Source: Methanomassiliicoccales archaeon LGM-RCC1 (GTDB lineage Archaea > Thermoplasmatota > Thermoplasmata > Methanomassiliicoccales > Methanomethylophilaceae). From it: a stretch of DNA of 64,000 nt. Numbering within the stretch: position 1 is the first letter of the stretch; every line of letters starts with the position of its first letter. Position numbers and translations under genes: made by a program. Below are positions 8,957-16,635 of this stretch, piece by piece. The notes under the pieces were generated by a model. The model made no database searches. It saw only the letters and a program-made list of their open reading frames with translations, and had not been told where the DNA came from. Location: assembly GCA_030168575.1 (NCBI GenBank), contig CP115555.1, forward strand, positions 744,001 to 808,000. The letters run 5' to 3'.

Positions 8957-10233
8957 TCCAGCGCACCCCTCATGACATCGCAGTCCGGTTCCTTGCCGAA
9001 CCACAGTTTGAACGATGCGGCCCCTTGGCCCACAAGCATCTCCTTGCCGTCGACGATCCTGCACCCAGCGGATCTCGCGGATGATATGAGCGGAGTGTCC
9101 CTTCCGTAAACCATATCGAATACGGCCTGATCCCGGGACAACGTGGTGATATCCGAGGGATATCTACCTTCCACGAGGCCGATCGGTGTGCAGTTGACGA
9201 TGAGATCGAAACCTTCCGCTGAGCCATTGTGGATCTCGGCACCGAAGGAATCGCAGATGTCCCTCACGGTGGACTCGTTCCTGCCCGAGACGCTTAGTTC
9301 GCATCCCAGGGAATCCAATGCAAATGCGGCCGCTCTGGCAGCCCCTCCGGAACCCATTATCAAGGCTTTCCTTCCTCTCAGCGGGACGTCAAGCAGAGCG
9401 TACTCTATGCCGACGATATCCGTGTTGTCGCCTCTGAGCTTTCCGTTATCGTTGATTATCGTGTTGACAGCGCCGATCTTCTCGGCCGCGGCAGAGATGC
9501 AGTCCAGATGTTGGATGACATCCTGCTTGTAGGGTATCGTGACGTTCATTCCTCTGAGGTCGTATCCGCGGATGACGGCCTCCATGCGCTCGAGGTCTGG
9601 CGAATCGAAGACAAGGTACTTCCCGTTGATCCCGGCGGACCTCATGGCGGCATCCTGCATCTTCGGGGAGCTGGTATGCGATAACGGATGGCCTGCTATG
9701 CCTACAAGCGAGCAGTCGTCCCCCAGTTCCTCCATCCTCTCGGCGCTGAGCTGTCCCGGGGCGGTGGACACCCCTTCGTAGCCGAACGTGAACTCGTTGC
9801 CCAATATCTTCTGGCGTATGCGGGTGACCTCTCCGATCTGACCCATTCCGAGCAACACATGCGCTCTCTCAAGTCTCTTCGAGGCGTCGAGTATCGACAT
9901 CAGATCCCTGAACGACGATGCAACGAACGCACCCTTGGAGATCTCCTGGTCCCCTTCCGAGAGCATCTTCACGATCTCGTCTGCCGTTGGGGTCTTCTCA
10001 AAATCATGTATGGACCTGATCTTCCTGTGCGAGGTGGCCACATCTTTGTCGGCGACATCCACCAGCCCATCGAAATCATCAGGTATGGCCGAGATGTCCT
10101 TGCCGCAGAGCGTTACCAAGGATTCGCTGCCCACACCGTCCGGTATCCTGTCGAATACATCGAGGCGTATCTCGTGCATCTCCGCACCCTTTCTCAGGGG
10201 GATGTCGGAGCCGTATGTGGTGCAGACCTTCAT
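8953..10233 (-). CDS. aroDE: Fused 3-dehydroquinate dehydratase (compact) - shikimate dehydrogenase
   Basis: Protein of 426 residues. Residues ~1-170 resemble type I dehydroquinase: EIRLDVF, the His of SIHDFEKTP, the Schiff-base Lys of ISKGAFVASSFRD, GEVTRIR and STAPGQ. The segment between the first strands is short and the usual RxxxEGG loop is absent, so the domain is about 50 residues shorter than normal. Residues ~175-426 are shikimate dehydrogenase, with GHPLSHTSSPKMQ, NVTIPYKQ (catalytic Lys), GAVNTI, GDNTD and the Rossmann GSGGAARAAAF. The pair would turn dehydroquinate into shikimate. It abuts the DHQ synthase stop and overlaps the next start by 4 nt. The dehydrogenase is certain; activity of the dehydratase half is less so. 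Confidence 0.88.
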   Translation of the reverse strand: MKVCTTYGSDIPLRKGAEMHEIRLDVFDRIPDGVGSESLVTLCGKDISAIPDDFDGLVDVADKDVATSHRKIRSIHDFEKTPTADEIVKMLSEGDQEISKGAFVASSFRDLMSILDASKRLERAHVLLGMGQIGEVTRIRQKILGNEFTFGYEGVSTAPGQLSAERMEELGDDCSLVGIAGHPLSHTSSPKMQDAAMRSAGINGKYLVFDSPDLERMEAVIRGYDLRGMNVTIPYKQDVIQHLDCISAAAEKIGAVNTIINDNGKLRGDNTDIVGIEYALLDVPLRGRKALIMGSGGAARAAAFALDSLGCELSVSGRNESTVRDICDSFGAEIHNGSAEGFDLIVNCTPIGLVEGRYPSDITTLSRDQAVFDMVYGRDTPLISSARSAGCRIVDGKEMLVGQGAASFKLWFGKEPDCDVMRGALE

Positions 10234-11244
10234 TCACTTCTCCGAGATGGTCTCTTCGATGGCCATTCCGAAGTGCCTGCCGCCCTTGTCCAGCTTGGCA
10301 AGGAACTTGTCCCCGGGCACGACCTTTGTGACGGACTTGGCGCCGTCCTTCCCGACCATCTTAATGGTCTCGGCGTTCTGGAGCATGACCGTGTACTCCC
10401 TGTCCCCGTCTGTGGCGGTGACCATGAGGAGCGGTCTCTTCTCGATCTTGCATCTTCCTACGGATGCGATCCTGGTGTTGCCTTCCCTGTCGCAAAGGAG
10501 AACGGTGTCCCCGCTGGCGATCTCGGAAAGGTATCTGGTCCCTCCTCCGGGGACCTCCATGTATGAATGCACTGCGCCGGCGTTGACCCTGAACGGTCTG
10601 CTGGCGACGTAGCCGTTGTCCTCGCTCTCGGACTGGATGAGGAACAGGCAGTTGGAATAGGAGCCGATGAGCATCCCCTCTCCGGGGACCATCATGCTGC
10701 TGGTGTCTATGCAGACCCTGTCGCCCATCTCCACCGCCTTGACGGATGTGACCGTGACCTCTGTGAGGTTCTCCTTTCCGGTGGAGGCGAGAGTCTCGAA
10801 GCCGTGGAGCTTGAGGGGATCTGCGATGTCGATGACGATGCCGTCCACTCCCTTCTCCATAGTGGTGAGGAAGAGCTTAGCCTCGTCGATGTCCGATGTG
10901 CAGGCGTATATCTCGGTGCCCGTGCCGCCGAACTTGGCGATCATGTTCTCCAGCGGGATTATGGTCCAGTCGGAGGTCGTGACGATGACCGCCTTCTTCT
11001 TCCCGGCAAGGGACATCGCATGCGCCTGTGTCTCGGGGGTGTCGATATCGACGTACTCATAGGAACCGTCGGCGAAGGAACCGTTCTCAGTGTAGAGGGC
11101 ATCCATCTTGCCGAGCTGCTCCAGACCCTCGTCCCCTTTCCTCAGGATGAATGTGGTCATCCCGGATTCCAGACCGCATGTGACGTAGTCCTTCCTCTTG
11201 CTCGGGTCATCGGACCTGTCGGCTCTCACGATCAGCTTCTTCAT
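10234..11244 (-). CDS. aroB': 3-dehydroquinate synthase II (archaeal)
   Basis: Protein of 336 residues from the ATG at 11244 (MKKLIVRAD). The frame is open further upstream, but that overlaps ADH synthase. The family replaces bacterial AroB in archaea: it oxidatively deaminates and cyclises 2-amino-3,7-dideoxy-D-threo-hept-6-ulosonate to dehydroquinate using NAD+. Typical segments are VDGIVIDIADPLKL, the VGDRVCID-like MGDRVCIDTSSMM, GEGMLIGSYSNCLFL, RPFRVNAGAVHSY and the C-terminal HFGMAIEETI. It lies 8 nt after the ADH synthase gene, which makes its substrate, and its stop adjoins the aroDE start. Confidence 0.95.
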   Translation of the reverse strand: MKKLIVRADRSDDPSKRKDYVTCGLESGMTTFILRKGDEGLEQLGKMDALYTENGSFADGSYEYVDIDTPETQAHAMSLAGKKKAVIVTTSDWTIIPLENMIAKFGGTGTEIYACTSDIDEAKLFLTTMEKGVDGIVIDIADPLKLHGFETLASTGKENLTEVTVTSVKAVEMGDRVCIDTSSMMVPGEGMLIGSYSNCLFLIQSESEDNGYVASRPFRVNAGAVHSYMEVPGGGTRYLSEIASGDTVLLCDREGNTRIASVGRCKIEKRPLLMVTATDGDREYTVMLQNAETIKMVGKDGAKSVTKVVPGDKFLAKLDKGGRHFGMAIEETISEK

Positions 11245-11252
11245 CGGATCAC

Positions 11253-12044
11253 TCAAAGGAATTTGGCGGCTTCCTCGACGGAGAATCCGTCCAGAACTAT
11301 ACTGGAAATCGCCTTGGTGATTCCCATGACGTTCTTGTTCTGGAAGACGTTCCTTCCGATGGACACTCCGTGTCCTCCGGCTTCCATGGAATCGTGGACC
11401 ATGTTCAGGATGTCCATGTCGGAATCCATCTTGGGTCCGCCTGCGATGACGACGGGTGCGAGTGCGCCTTTGCAGACATCTCTGAACGAGTCGATGTCTC
11501 CTGTGTAGCTGCACTTGACGATATCTGCACCCAACTCCGCTGAGGCCCTGGCGACGTGTGCGATGGCATCGGGGTCGAATGAGTTCTTGATCTCGGGTCC
11601 GCGGGGATAGGCCATGACGATGAGGGGCATTCCCCACTCGTTGCACTGCTCGGAGATCTTTCCTGCCTCCTCCAGCATGTTGGGTTCATCCTCTGAACCG
11701 AAGTTGATGTGTATGGAAACCGCGTCTGCACCGTATTTGATGGCCTCTTCGATCGATGTGATCTGGACCTTGCTGTTCCTGTTCGGTCCGAGGTCGGTGG
11801 AGGCGGATAGGTGCATGATGAGACCGACATCCCTTCCCGACTGACGGTAGGAGTATCTGATTAGTCCCTTGTGCATGATGACGGCCGTTGCGCCGCCGTT
11901 AGAGACGTCATCCACCGTCTTCCTCATGTCGATGAGTCCGTTCACTGGTCCGACCGATATTCCGTGGTCCATAGGCACGAGGACCGCGTTTCCGGTCTTC
12001 CTGTCCATTATCCTTTCCATACGAATGCTCTTTCCATACATCAT
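11253..12044 (-). CDS. aroA': 2-amino-3,7-dideoxy-D-threo-hept-6-ulosonate synthase (ADH synthase)
   Basis: Protein of 263 residues of the class I FBP aldolase-like (DeoC/FbaB) fold. In archaea it condenses a deoxy-ketohexose phosphate with aspartate semialdehyde, the first step of the archaeal route into shikimate synthesis. LVPMDHGISVGPVNG at ~22, HINFGSEDE at ~105, the Schiff-base Lys in DIVKCSYTG at ~180, VVIAGGPK and the phosphate-binding GVSIGRNVFQ are present. ATG codons at 12044 and 12041 are both possible. GTGAGG sits about seven bases upstream, and a TATA-like stretch (12077-12085) may give an internal promoter. The next gene is DHQ synthase II. Confidence 0.95.
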   Translation of the reverse strand: MMYGKSIRMERIMDRKTGNAVLVPMDHGISVGPVNGLIDMRKTVDDVSNGGATAVIMHKGLIRYSYRQSGRDVGLIMHLSASTDLGPNRNSKVQITSIEEAIKYGADAVSIHINFGSEDEPNMLEEAGKISEQCNEWGMPLIVMAYPRGPEIKNSFDPDAIAHVARASAELGADIVKCSYTGDIDSFRDVCKGALAPVVIAGGPKMDSDMDILNMVHDSMEAGGHGVSIGRNVFQNKNVMGITKAISSIVLDGFSVEEAAKFL

Positions 12045-12090
12045 GTCGATGCCTCACGCCATTGTATTCTCGTTTGTATTAAAATTTACG

Positions 12091-13146
12091 TCACCTACTC
12101 TCAAAGTAATTCCGGCCTACGTTCATCAGAGTCACGAACCCTTCCGGATCATCGTCCAGAGACTTCTCCTTGAGCTCATTTACAGTATCGGTGAACAGGG
12201 TCCACATTTCGTCCCTGTGAGCGTTCATGTGCTGTATCTCGTAGTACAGCATCGGGTCCTCGGATGCCACGGATCTATTGGTATCGAGTCCCTTGTTGAA
12301 TGTTGTCGATGAGACCGTCAGCAGATCCTCGAAGCTGTATCCGCTCCTCTCGAGGACCGTGAACAGCGCGATGTTGACGGCATGCGTCAGCCCGAGGACG
12401 TATGACATGTATCCGTCGTGCTCCGAGACGTCCATGACCCTTATGTTGCCTCCCCTGTCGTCGAAGAGATCCTTGGTCATGTCGACAGCTACCTGGTTGC
12501 CGCAGTCGCAGATGATCAGGTTCCTTCCGTACATCGATGTCGCGGACGGTCCGAACATAGGGTGAACCGAACATACCTTGCGGGTCTTAGCCATGGCCTT
12601 CAGCCTTCCGATCAGAGGCGTCTTCAGGGAAGTGAGGTCGAAGATTAGGCAATCATCGGAGCATATGTTATCCAGTTCCGCCAGAGTGGTGTAGGTCAGG
12701 TGCATGGGCACGGAGACGATGACGATATCGCAGCCCTTGCAGTCCTTCAGGGTCAGGCCGTTGTTGGTTGCAGGATCTATGATGATTATCTTGTGACCAG
12801 ATGCCTTGAGCATCTCTGCGAACCAGGCGCCCATCTTACCGGCTCCTCCAACCACAGCGACGATCTTGGGCTCGGACTTCTTGGGAAGTCTGGCCTCAGC
12901 ATCGACAGCTTCCTTGATGACAGCTTTCGAGATCGATTCCATGACCTCCTTGCTGAGACCCTGCTTGGAGCCGCTGTCGACGTATCTGGCGATGACCTTC
13001 TTCTCGACCTCGATGTTCCTGATGGGGAGGTTGTTGGCCCTCTTGTATTCGCCTACCTTCTCCGCAAGCCTGGTGCGTTCTGATACCAGTCTGATGATCT
13101 CCTCATCCTTGCTGCGGATCTCGTCCCTGAGTTCGTCAAGATTCAT
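12091..13146 (-). CDS. tyrA: Chorismate mutase - prephenate dehydrogenase fusion
   Basis: Protein of 351 residues from the ATG at 13146 (a TTG lies one codon upstream; GAGG precedes by about eight bases). Residues 1-85 are an AroQ-type chorismate mutase helix bundle, with LRDEIRSKDEEIIRLVSERTR and EYKRANNLP typical of the family. From residue ~95, VAVVGGAGKMGAWFAEML is the NAD-binding motif of prephenate dehydrogenase. SVPMHLT, HPMFGPSA (catalytic His) and LGLTHAVNI follow. The enzyme converts chorismate to 4-hydroxyphenylpyruvate for tyrosine. This T-protein-like order occurs in enterobacteria and some archaea. It is the first gene of the minus-strand aro operon, 46 nt before ADH synthase. 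Confidence 0.93.
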   Translation of the reverse strand: MNLDELRDEIRSKDEEIIRLVSERTRLAEKVGEYKRANNLPIRNIEVEKKVIARYVDSGSKQGLSKEVMESISKAVIKEAVDAEARLPKKSEPKIVAVVGGAGKMGAWFAEMLKASGHKIIIIDPATNNGLTLKDCKGCDIVIVSVPMHLTYTTLAELDNICSDDCLIFDLTSLKTPLIGRLKAMAKTRKVCSVHPMFGPSATSMYGRNLIICDCGNQVAVDMTKDLFDDRGGNIRVMDVSEHDGYMSYVLGLTHAVNIALFTVLERSGYSFEDLLTVSSTTFNKGLDTNRSVASEDPMLYYEIQHMNAHRDEMWTLFTDTVNELKEKSLDDDPEGFVTLMNVGRNYFESR

Positions 13147-13183
13147 CAAATCCCTCTGATTCTGCGGCGCCCATGTCCGTAGG

Positions 13184-13210
13184 ACGTATTAATTGAATCG
13201 ATTAGTCGAT
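13184..13210 (-). promoter_or_regulatory. tyrA/aro operon promoter with inverted repeat
   Basis: A TATA-like AATTAATACG (minus strand, ~13186-13196) lies about 40 nt before the tyrA start. Immediately upstream, ATCGA-4nt-TCGAT (13197-13210) is a perfect inverted repeat at the BRE position, where a repressor would compete with TFB. The role is inferred. Confidence 0.45.
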
Positions 13211-13220
13211 AGTAGAAGAA

Positions 13221-13236
13221 CTCCCCCGAAGGGGAG
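13221..13236 (-). terminator. UUCG-capped hairpin after trpB2
   Basis: On the minus strand CTCCCC-TTCG-GGGGAG forms a 6-bp stem with an extra-stable cUUCGg tetraloop 8 nt after the trpB2 stop, followed by the pyrimidine-rich TTCTTCT. Confidence 0.75.
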
Positions 13237-13244
13237 AATTAGTT

Positions 13245-14576
13245 TCAGCTGTGGATGTCCGACGAGGGGAGCGTTCCGTCCAGGTACTGCTCGTATCCGT
13301 ACAGGTCCAGCAGACCGTGTCCGGACAGGCAGAAGACGATGGTCTTCTCCTCGTTCTTCGCCTTGGCGTCCAGCGCCAGGTCGATGGCTCCCTTCAGGGC
13401 GTGGCAGGATTCCGGCGCGGGGATGATTCCCTCGGTCCTGGCGAACAGCAGACCGGCCTCGAAGGTCGCGGTCTGGTCGTATGACCTTGCGGAGATCATT
13501 CCGGAGTCGTAGGCTGCGGAGACCAAAGGCGACATTCCGTGGTACCTGAGTCCTCCTGCGTGGATCGCGTTGGGGATGAACTCGCTTCCCAGGGTGTACA
13601 TCATCAGTAGAGGGGTGAATCCTCCCGTGTCCCCGAAGTCGTACTTGAACTGACCCTCGGTGAGACTGGGTGCTGCCTTGGGCTCGACGGCCACGAACTG
13701 GGTGTCCTTGAAGCCCTCTCCCCTGATCTTCTTTCCGAGCATGGGGAAGACCATTCCTCCGAAGTTGGATCCTCCTCCGGTACATGCTACGACGTAGTCG
13801 GGAGTGATCTCTCCGATCTCCATCTGCTGAATGGTCTCCTGACCGATGACTGTCTGGTGGAGCATGACGTGGTTCAGCACGCTTCCCAGGGAGTAGTTGG
13901 TTCCCGGGTCCTTTGCCGCAAGCTCGCAAGCCTCGGAGATTGCGATTCCCAGGGATCCGGATGTCTCCGGGTGCTCCTTGAGGACCTTCTTTCCGAACTC
14001 GGTGTACTCGCTGGGCGAGGCGTAGATCTTCGCACCGTAGGTGTTGATGATCGTCTTCCTCAGGGGCTTCGCCATGTAGCTGCCCTTGACCATGAAGACG
14101 GTCGTGTCCAGGTCGTAGAGGTTGGACACCATTGCGAGAGCGGTTCCCCACTGTCCCGCACCGGTCTCGGTGGTCAGGGTGTGGATTCCGGCCTCAGCGT
14201 TGTAGTATGCCTGTGCCAGCGCTGTGTTTCCCTTGTGGCTTCCAAGGGGGCTCATGTCCTCTCTCTTGAAGTAGATCTTGGCGGGTGTCTTCAGCGCCTT
14301 CTCCAGCCTGTATGCCCTCTGAAGGGGTGCGGGCCTGTTCAGGTAGATCAGGTTGTCGCGGACCTCTTCGGGGATGTCTATGTACCTCTCCGTGCTGCCT
14401 TCCTGCTTGATGATCTCCTTACAGAAGATCGGCTCGAAATCCGAGGGTTTGGCAGGTTCGCCGGTTCCCGGGTTTAGAGGGGGCTTGAGGTCGGTCAGGT
14501 CGGATGCCAGATTATACCATCTCTTGGGGATGTCCTCTGGCGACAGATTGATTCTTGCATCTTTCGGTATTGCCAT
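13245..14576 (-). CDS. trpB2: Tryptophan synthase beta chain, TrpB2 type
   Basis: Protein of 443 residues, longer than the ~400 of ordinary TrpB and typical of the TrpB2 class. The PLP Lys lies in SHKGNTA near residue 129. The ETGAGQWG loop, the GGGSNFGG phosphate cradle and the VEPKAAPSL region are all present. TrpB2 condenses indole (or an alternative donor) with serine. It often acts without TrpA, and no trpA is near. The long N-terminal extension (WYNLASDL...PPLNPGTGEP) is characteristic. The start ATG at 14576 lies about 28 nt after a TAAATA box, so the message is probably leaderless. A terminator hairpin separates it from the tyrA operon. Confidence 0.93.
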   Translation of the reverse strand: MAIPKDARINLSPEDIPKRWYNLASDLTDLKPPLNPGTGEPAKPSDFEPIFCKEIIKQEGSTERYIDIPEEVRDNLIYLNRPAPLQRAYRLEKALKTPAKIYFKREDMSPLGSHKGNTALAQAYYNAEAGIHTLTTETGAGQWGTALAMVSNLYDLDTTVFMVKGSYMAKPLRKTIINTYGAKIYASPSEYTEFGKKVLKEHPETSGSLGIAISEACELAAKDPGTNYSLGSVLNHVMLHQTVIGQETIQQMEIGEITPDYVVACTGGGSNFGGMVFPMLGKKIRGEGFKDTQFVAVEPKAAPSLTEGQFKYDFGDTGGFTPLLMMYTLGSEFIPNAIHAGGLRYHGMSPLVSAAYDSGMISARSYDQTATFEAGLLFARTEGIIPAPESCHALKGAIDLALDAKAKNEEKTIVFCLSGHGLLDLYGYEQYLDGTLPSSDIHS

Positions 14577-14608
14577 GATTAGGAGTCAATTTTGTCATGT
14601 ATTTAATG

Positions 14609-14622
14609 TTAATGTTCATTAA
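14609..14622 (-). promoter_or_regulatory. Inverted repeat next to the trpB2 promoter
   Basis: TTAATG-TT-CATTAA (14609-14622) is a 6-bp inverted repeat just upstream of the minus-strand TAAATA box. Extra ATTAATG/TTAATG half-sites flank it (14603-14624). It could be an operator for trpB2; no protein is identified. Confidence 0.35.
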
Positions 14623-14695
14623 TGTATATTTCTATTCATTGAAGATATTAAGAGTACAAGATTTTGGTGCTTAAAATGTCATTTAGTACAAAGAA

Positions 14696-14735
14696 TAGTA
14701 CAATTATATACGGCAAAAGCGATCAAATTGTACTA
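14696..14735 (+). promoter_or_regulatory. TATA box framed by a perfect inverted repeat
   Basis: TAGTACAATT (14696-14705) and AATTGTACTA (14726-14735) are perfect 10-bp inverted repeats. The TATA box ATTATATA (14703-14710) overlaps the first arm and the start codon overlaps the second. Related AGTACAA half-sites occur at 14652 and 14685. It looks like a private operator of the ATPase gene. Confidence 0.55.
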
Positions 14736-16633
14736 TGGTCAGAATCCCGGAGAATATCAGGAAGGTCAAGAGACCTAAGAACACTGTAGTCACCCCGCCT
14801 TCCAAGGATGGGAGGTATCCGGTAAGGATCAAGGAAATCGACAGTGACGGCAAGCAGAAGAACGGAGCCACTATCGGTTACATCTGCGGAGAGATGTTCA
14901 TCCCTTCTGGAGAGATCACAGAGCATTTCGTTCATCACAGGAGTTCAAGGTTCTCCACTTCGGCGATGGGATTCAGAGAGCTGCTTGAAAACGGGTTCGC
15001 CTATGTCGACAAGACGAGCCTCATCGCAGAGATCCTTGATTCAGATCCGCGGTCCGTCCACTTCTTCACTCGCCCCACTAGATTCGGGAAGACCCTGAAT
15101 TTGGACATGCTCGACTGCTTCTTCAACATCGAGACGGCAGGTATTCTGGACTACTTCTATGGGATGAAGATAACAGATAGTCCTTATTACACGGAATATA
15201 GGAGGTACAAAGGAAGCTTCCCGGTCATACGTCTGAACATGGGCACCATAGATGCGTCGAGTGCCGACGCCGTCAACCGTTCTCTGGGGAACATGGTATC
15301 CGATCTTTTCAGGAGGATGAGGCAAAGGCTGAGCGAGTTCCCGGAGTTCGATTCATATCGTTTCTGGTTTGACAGGTTCATCGACGGAACGGCATCCGAA
15401 CAGGACATCTCCACATCGATAATGGATCTTTCCAGCTGCATCTTCTCCTGCTACGGGAAGAGGGCGATAATCCTGATAGACGAATACGATTCCTTCATCC
15501 AGACGATGGGAGGGGATAACAGCGGCCGGGATTCTGTTCTGGGCCTCCTCTCCAGATTCATGACGTCGACTCTGAAGCACAACGACAATCTCGAATATGG
15601 GGTAGTTACAGGTGTTCTGAGATTATCGCAGACCGGGATGATCAGCGGTCTCAACAATACTGTCATCCACGACATCTTCGATGAGAGGACCGGGGATTGC
15701 TTCGGTTACACCAATGACGATCTGGACGATCTCCTGGACAGGACGATTCCAGAAGAATCTGACAGGGTGTCAGTCAAGGCCGCGATCAAGAAGGCCTATG
15801 ACGGATACGTGTTCGGCGGCAGGGAGATCTACAACCCCCGCAGCGTGAACATGTACCTATCGGAGGGGACGTTCGGTCATCCTCCCAGGGCATATTGGGA
15901 TCAACAACGCCATAACGCATTCCTCGACGATATGCTGAATCGGGCACCGAGGTGGATCCTGAACGAGATTGCGGCATTGATGGATACAGACGGATTCAAG
16001 GTCAGGAAGGAGGTGGACCCGTCCGTATCATACTGGGATCTGAACGACGATGATTTCGAAGGCACCCATCTGTATTCGATACTGGTCACCACAGGATATC
16101 TGAGGGCCGAGGTCGTTGAAAGATGGATAAGGACGTACATCTGCGACATCTCGTTGCCGAACGAGGAGGTAAGGGAATCCTACAGGGATCTGATCAGGAG
16201 GGCAGAGGGCATCAGAGCGGAGTATCGTACCGGGCCGATGCCGATGATAGCGAGGAAGGACTCGGCCGGTGTGACAGAGTATTTCAACTTCTATCTGGCC
16301 AGGAATTCGATAAGGGACAGCTGGAGCCATGATGACTGCAAGAAGTGGATGCTGAACCGCCTTCTGGATTCCGGGATTGAGGCGAATGCGGAAGCCGAGT
16401 CAGGGAACGGTTTCTGCGATATCCTGATACCTAAGAAGGATAGGATGCCCCGCGTCTGCATAGAGATAACGACATCCGCTGAGGCGGGCACCGATAATCT
16501 GGACCTGTTGGTCGCTGAAGGATTCCGTAAGATCAGGGACAGACGCTACGCTGGCCCTGGCGATATTGTAATGTCCGTGGGATGGAACAGAAAATATCTG
16601 AAGGCCGAATTGATAGACCATCGGGATCTTTAA
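14735..16633 (+). CDS. AAA-ATPase / PD-(D/E)XK nuclease-like protein (DUF1703 type)
   Basis: Protein of 632 residues. After an unusual ~75-residue basic N-terminus, the 'predicted AAA-ATPase' domain starts with the classic MGFRELLENGFAYVDKT. The Walker A is RPTRFGKTL at ~110 and the Walker B is IILIDEYDSFI at ~245. A C-terminal part (from ~480) matches the position of the PD-(D/E)XK nuclease-like domain of this family, with DILIPKKDR and CIEITTSAE in place of the usual FDI...vIEfK. These families are expanded in some gut archaea and bacteria; their biology is unsettled and a mobile-element or defence role is often guessed. The ATG lies ~28 nt after the TATA box, so the transcript is probably leaderless. 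It converges with hypE, with a 2-nt gap. Confidence 0.8.
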   Translation: MVRIPENIRKVKRPKNTVVTPPSKDGRYPVRIKEIDSDGKQKNGATIGYICGEMFIPSGEITEHFVHHRSSRFSTSAMGFRELLENGFAYVDKTSLIAEILDSDPRSVHFFTRPTRFGKTLNLDMLDCFFNIETAGILDYFYGMKITDSPYYTEYRRYKGSFPVIRLNMGTIDASSADAVNRSLGNMVSDLFRRMRQRLSEFPEFDSYRFWFDRFIDGTASEQDISTSIMDLSSCIFSCYGKRAIILIDEYDSFIQTMGGDNSGRDSVLGLLSRFMTSTLKHNDNLEYGVVTGVLRLSQTGMISGLNNTVIHDIFDERTGDCFGYTNDDLDDLLDRTIPEESDRVSVKAAIKKAYDGYVFGGREIYNPRSVNMYLSEGTFGHPPRAYWDQQRHNAFLDDMLNRAPRWILNEIAALMDTDGFKVRKEVDPSVSYWDLNDDDFEGTHLYSILVTTGYLRAEVVERWIRTYICDISLPNEEVRESYRDLIRRAEGIRAEYRTGPMPMIARKDSAGVTEYFNFYLARNSIRDSWSHDDCKKWMLNRLLDSGIEANAEAESGNGFCDILIPKKDRMPRVCIEITTSAEAGTDNLDLLVAEGFRKIRDRRYAGPGDIVMSVGWNRKYLKAELIDHRDL

Positions 16634-16635
16634 GT

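Noticed and set aside
9688-11508. Two ~300-residue open frames opposite aroDE and DHQ synthase II
   Set aside because: Shadow frames caused by G/C-ending codons; the minus-strand enzymes carry all catalytic motifs.
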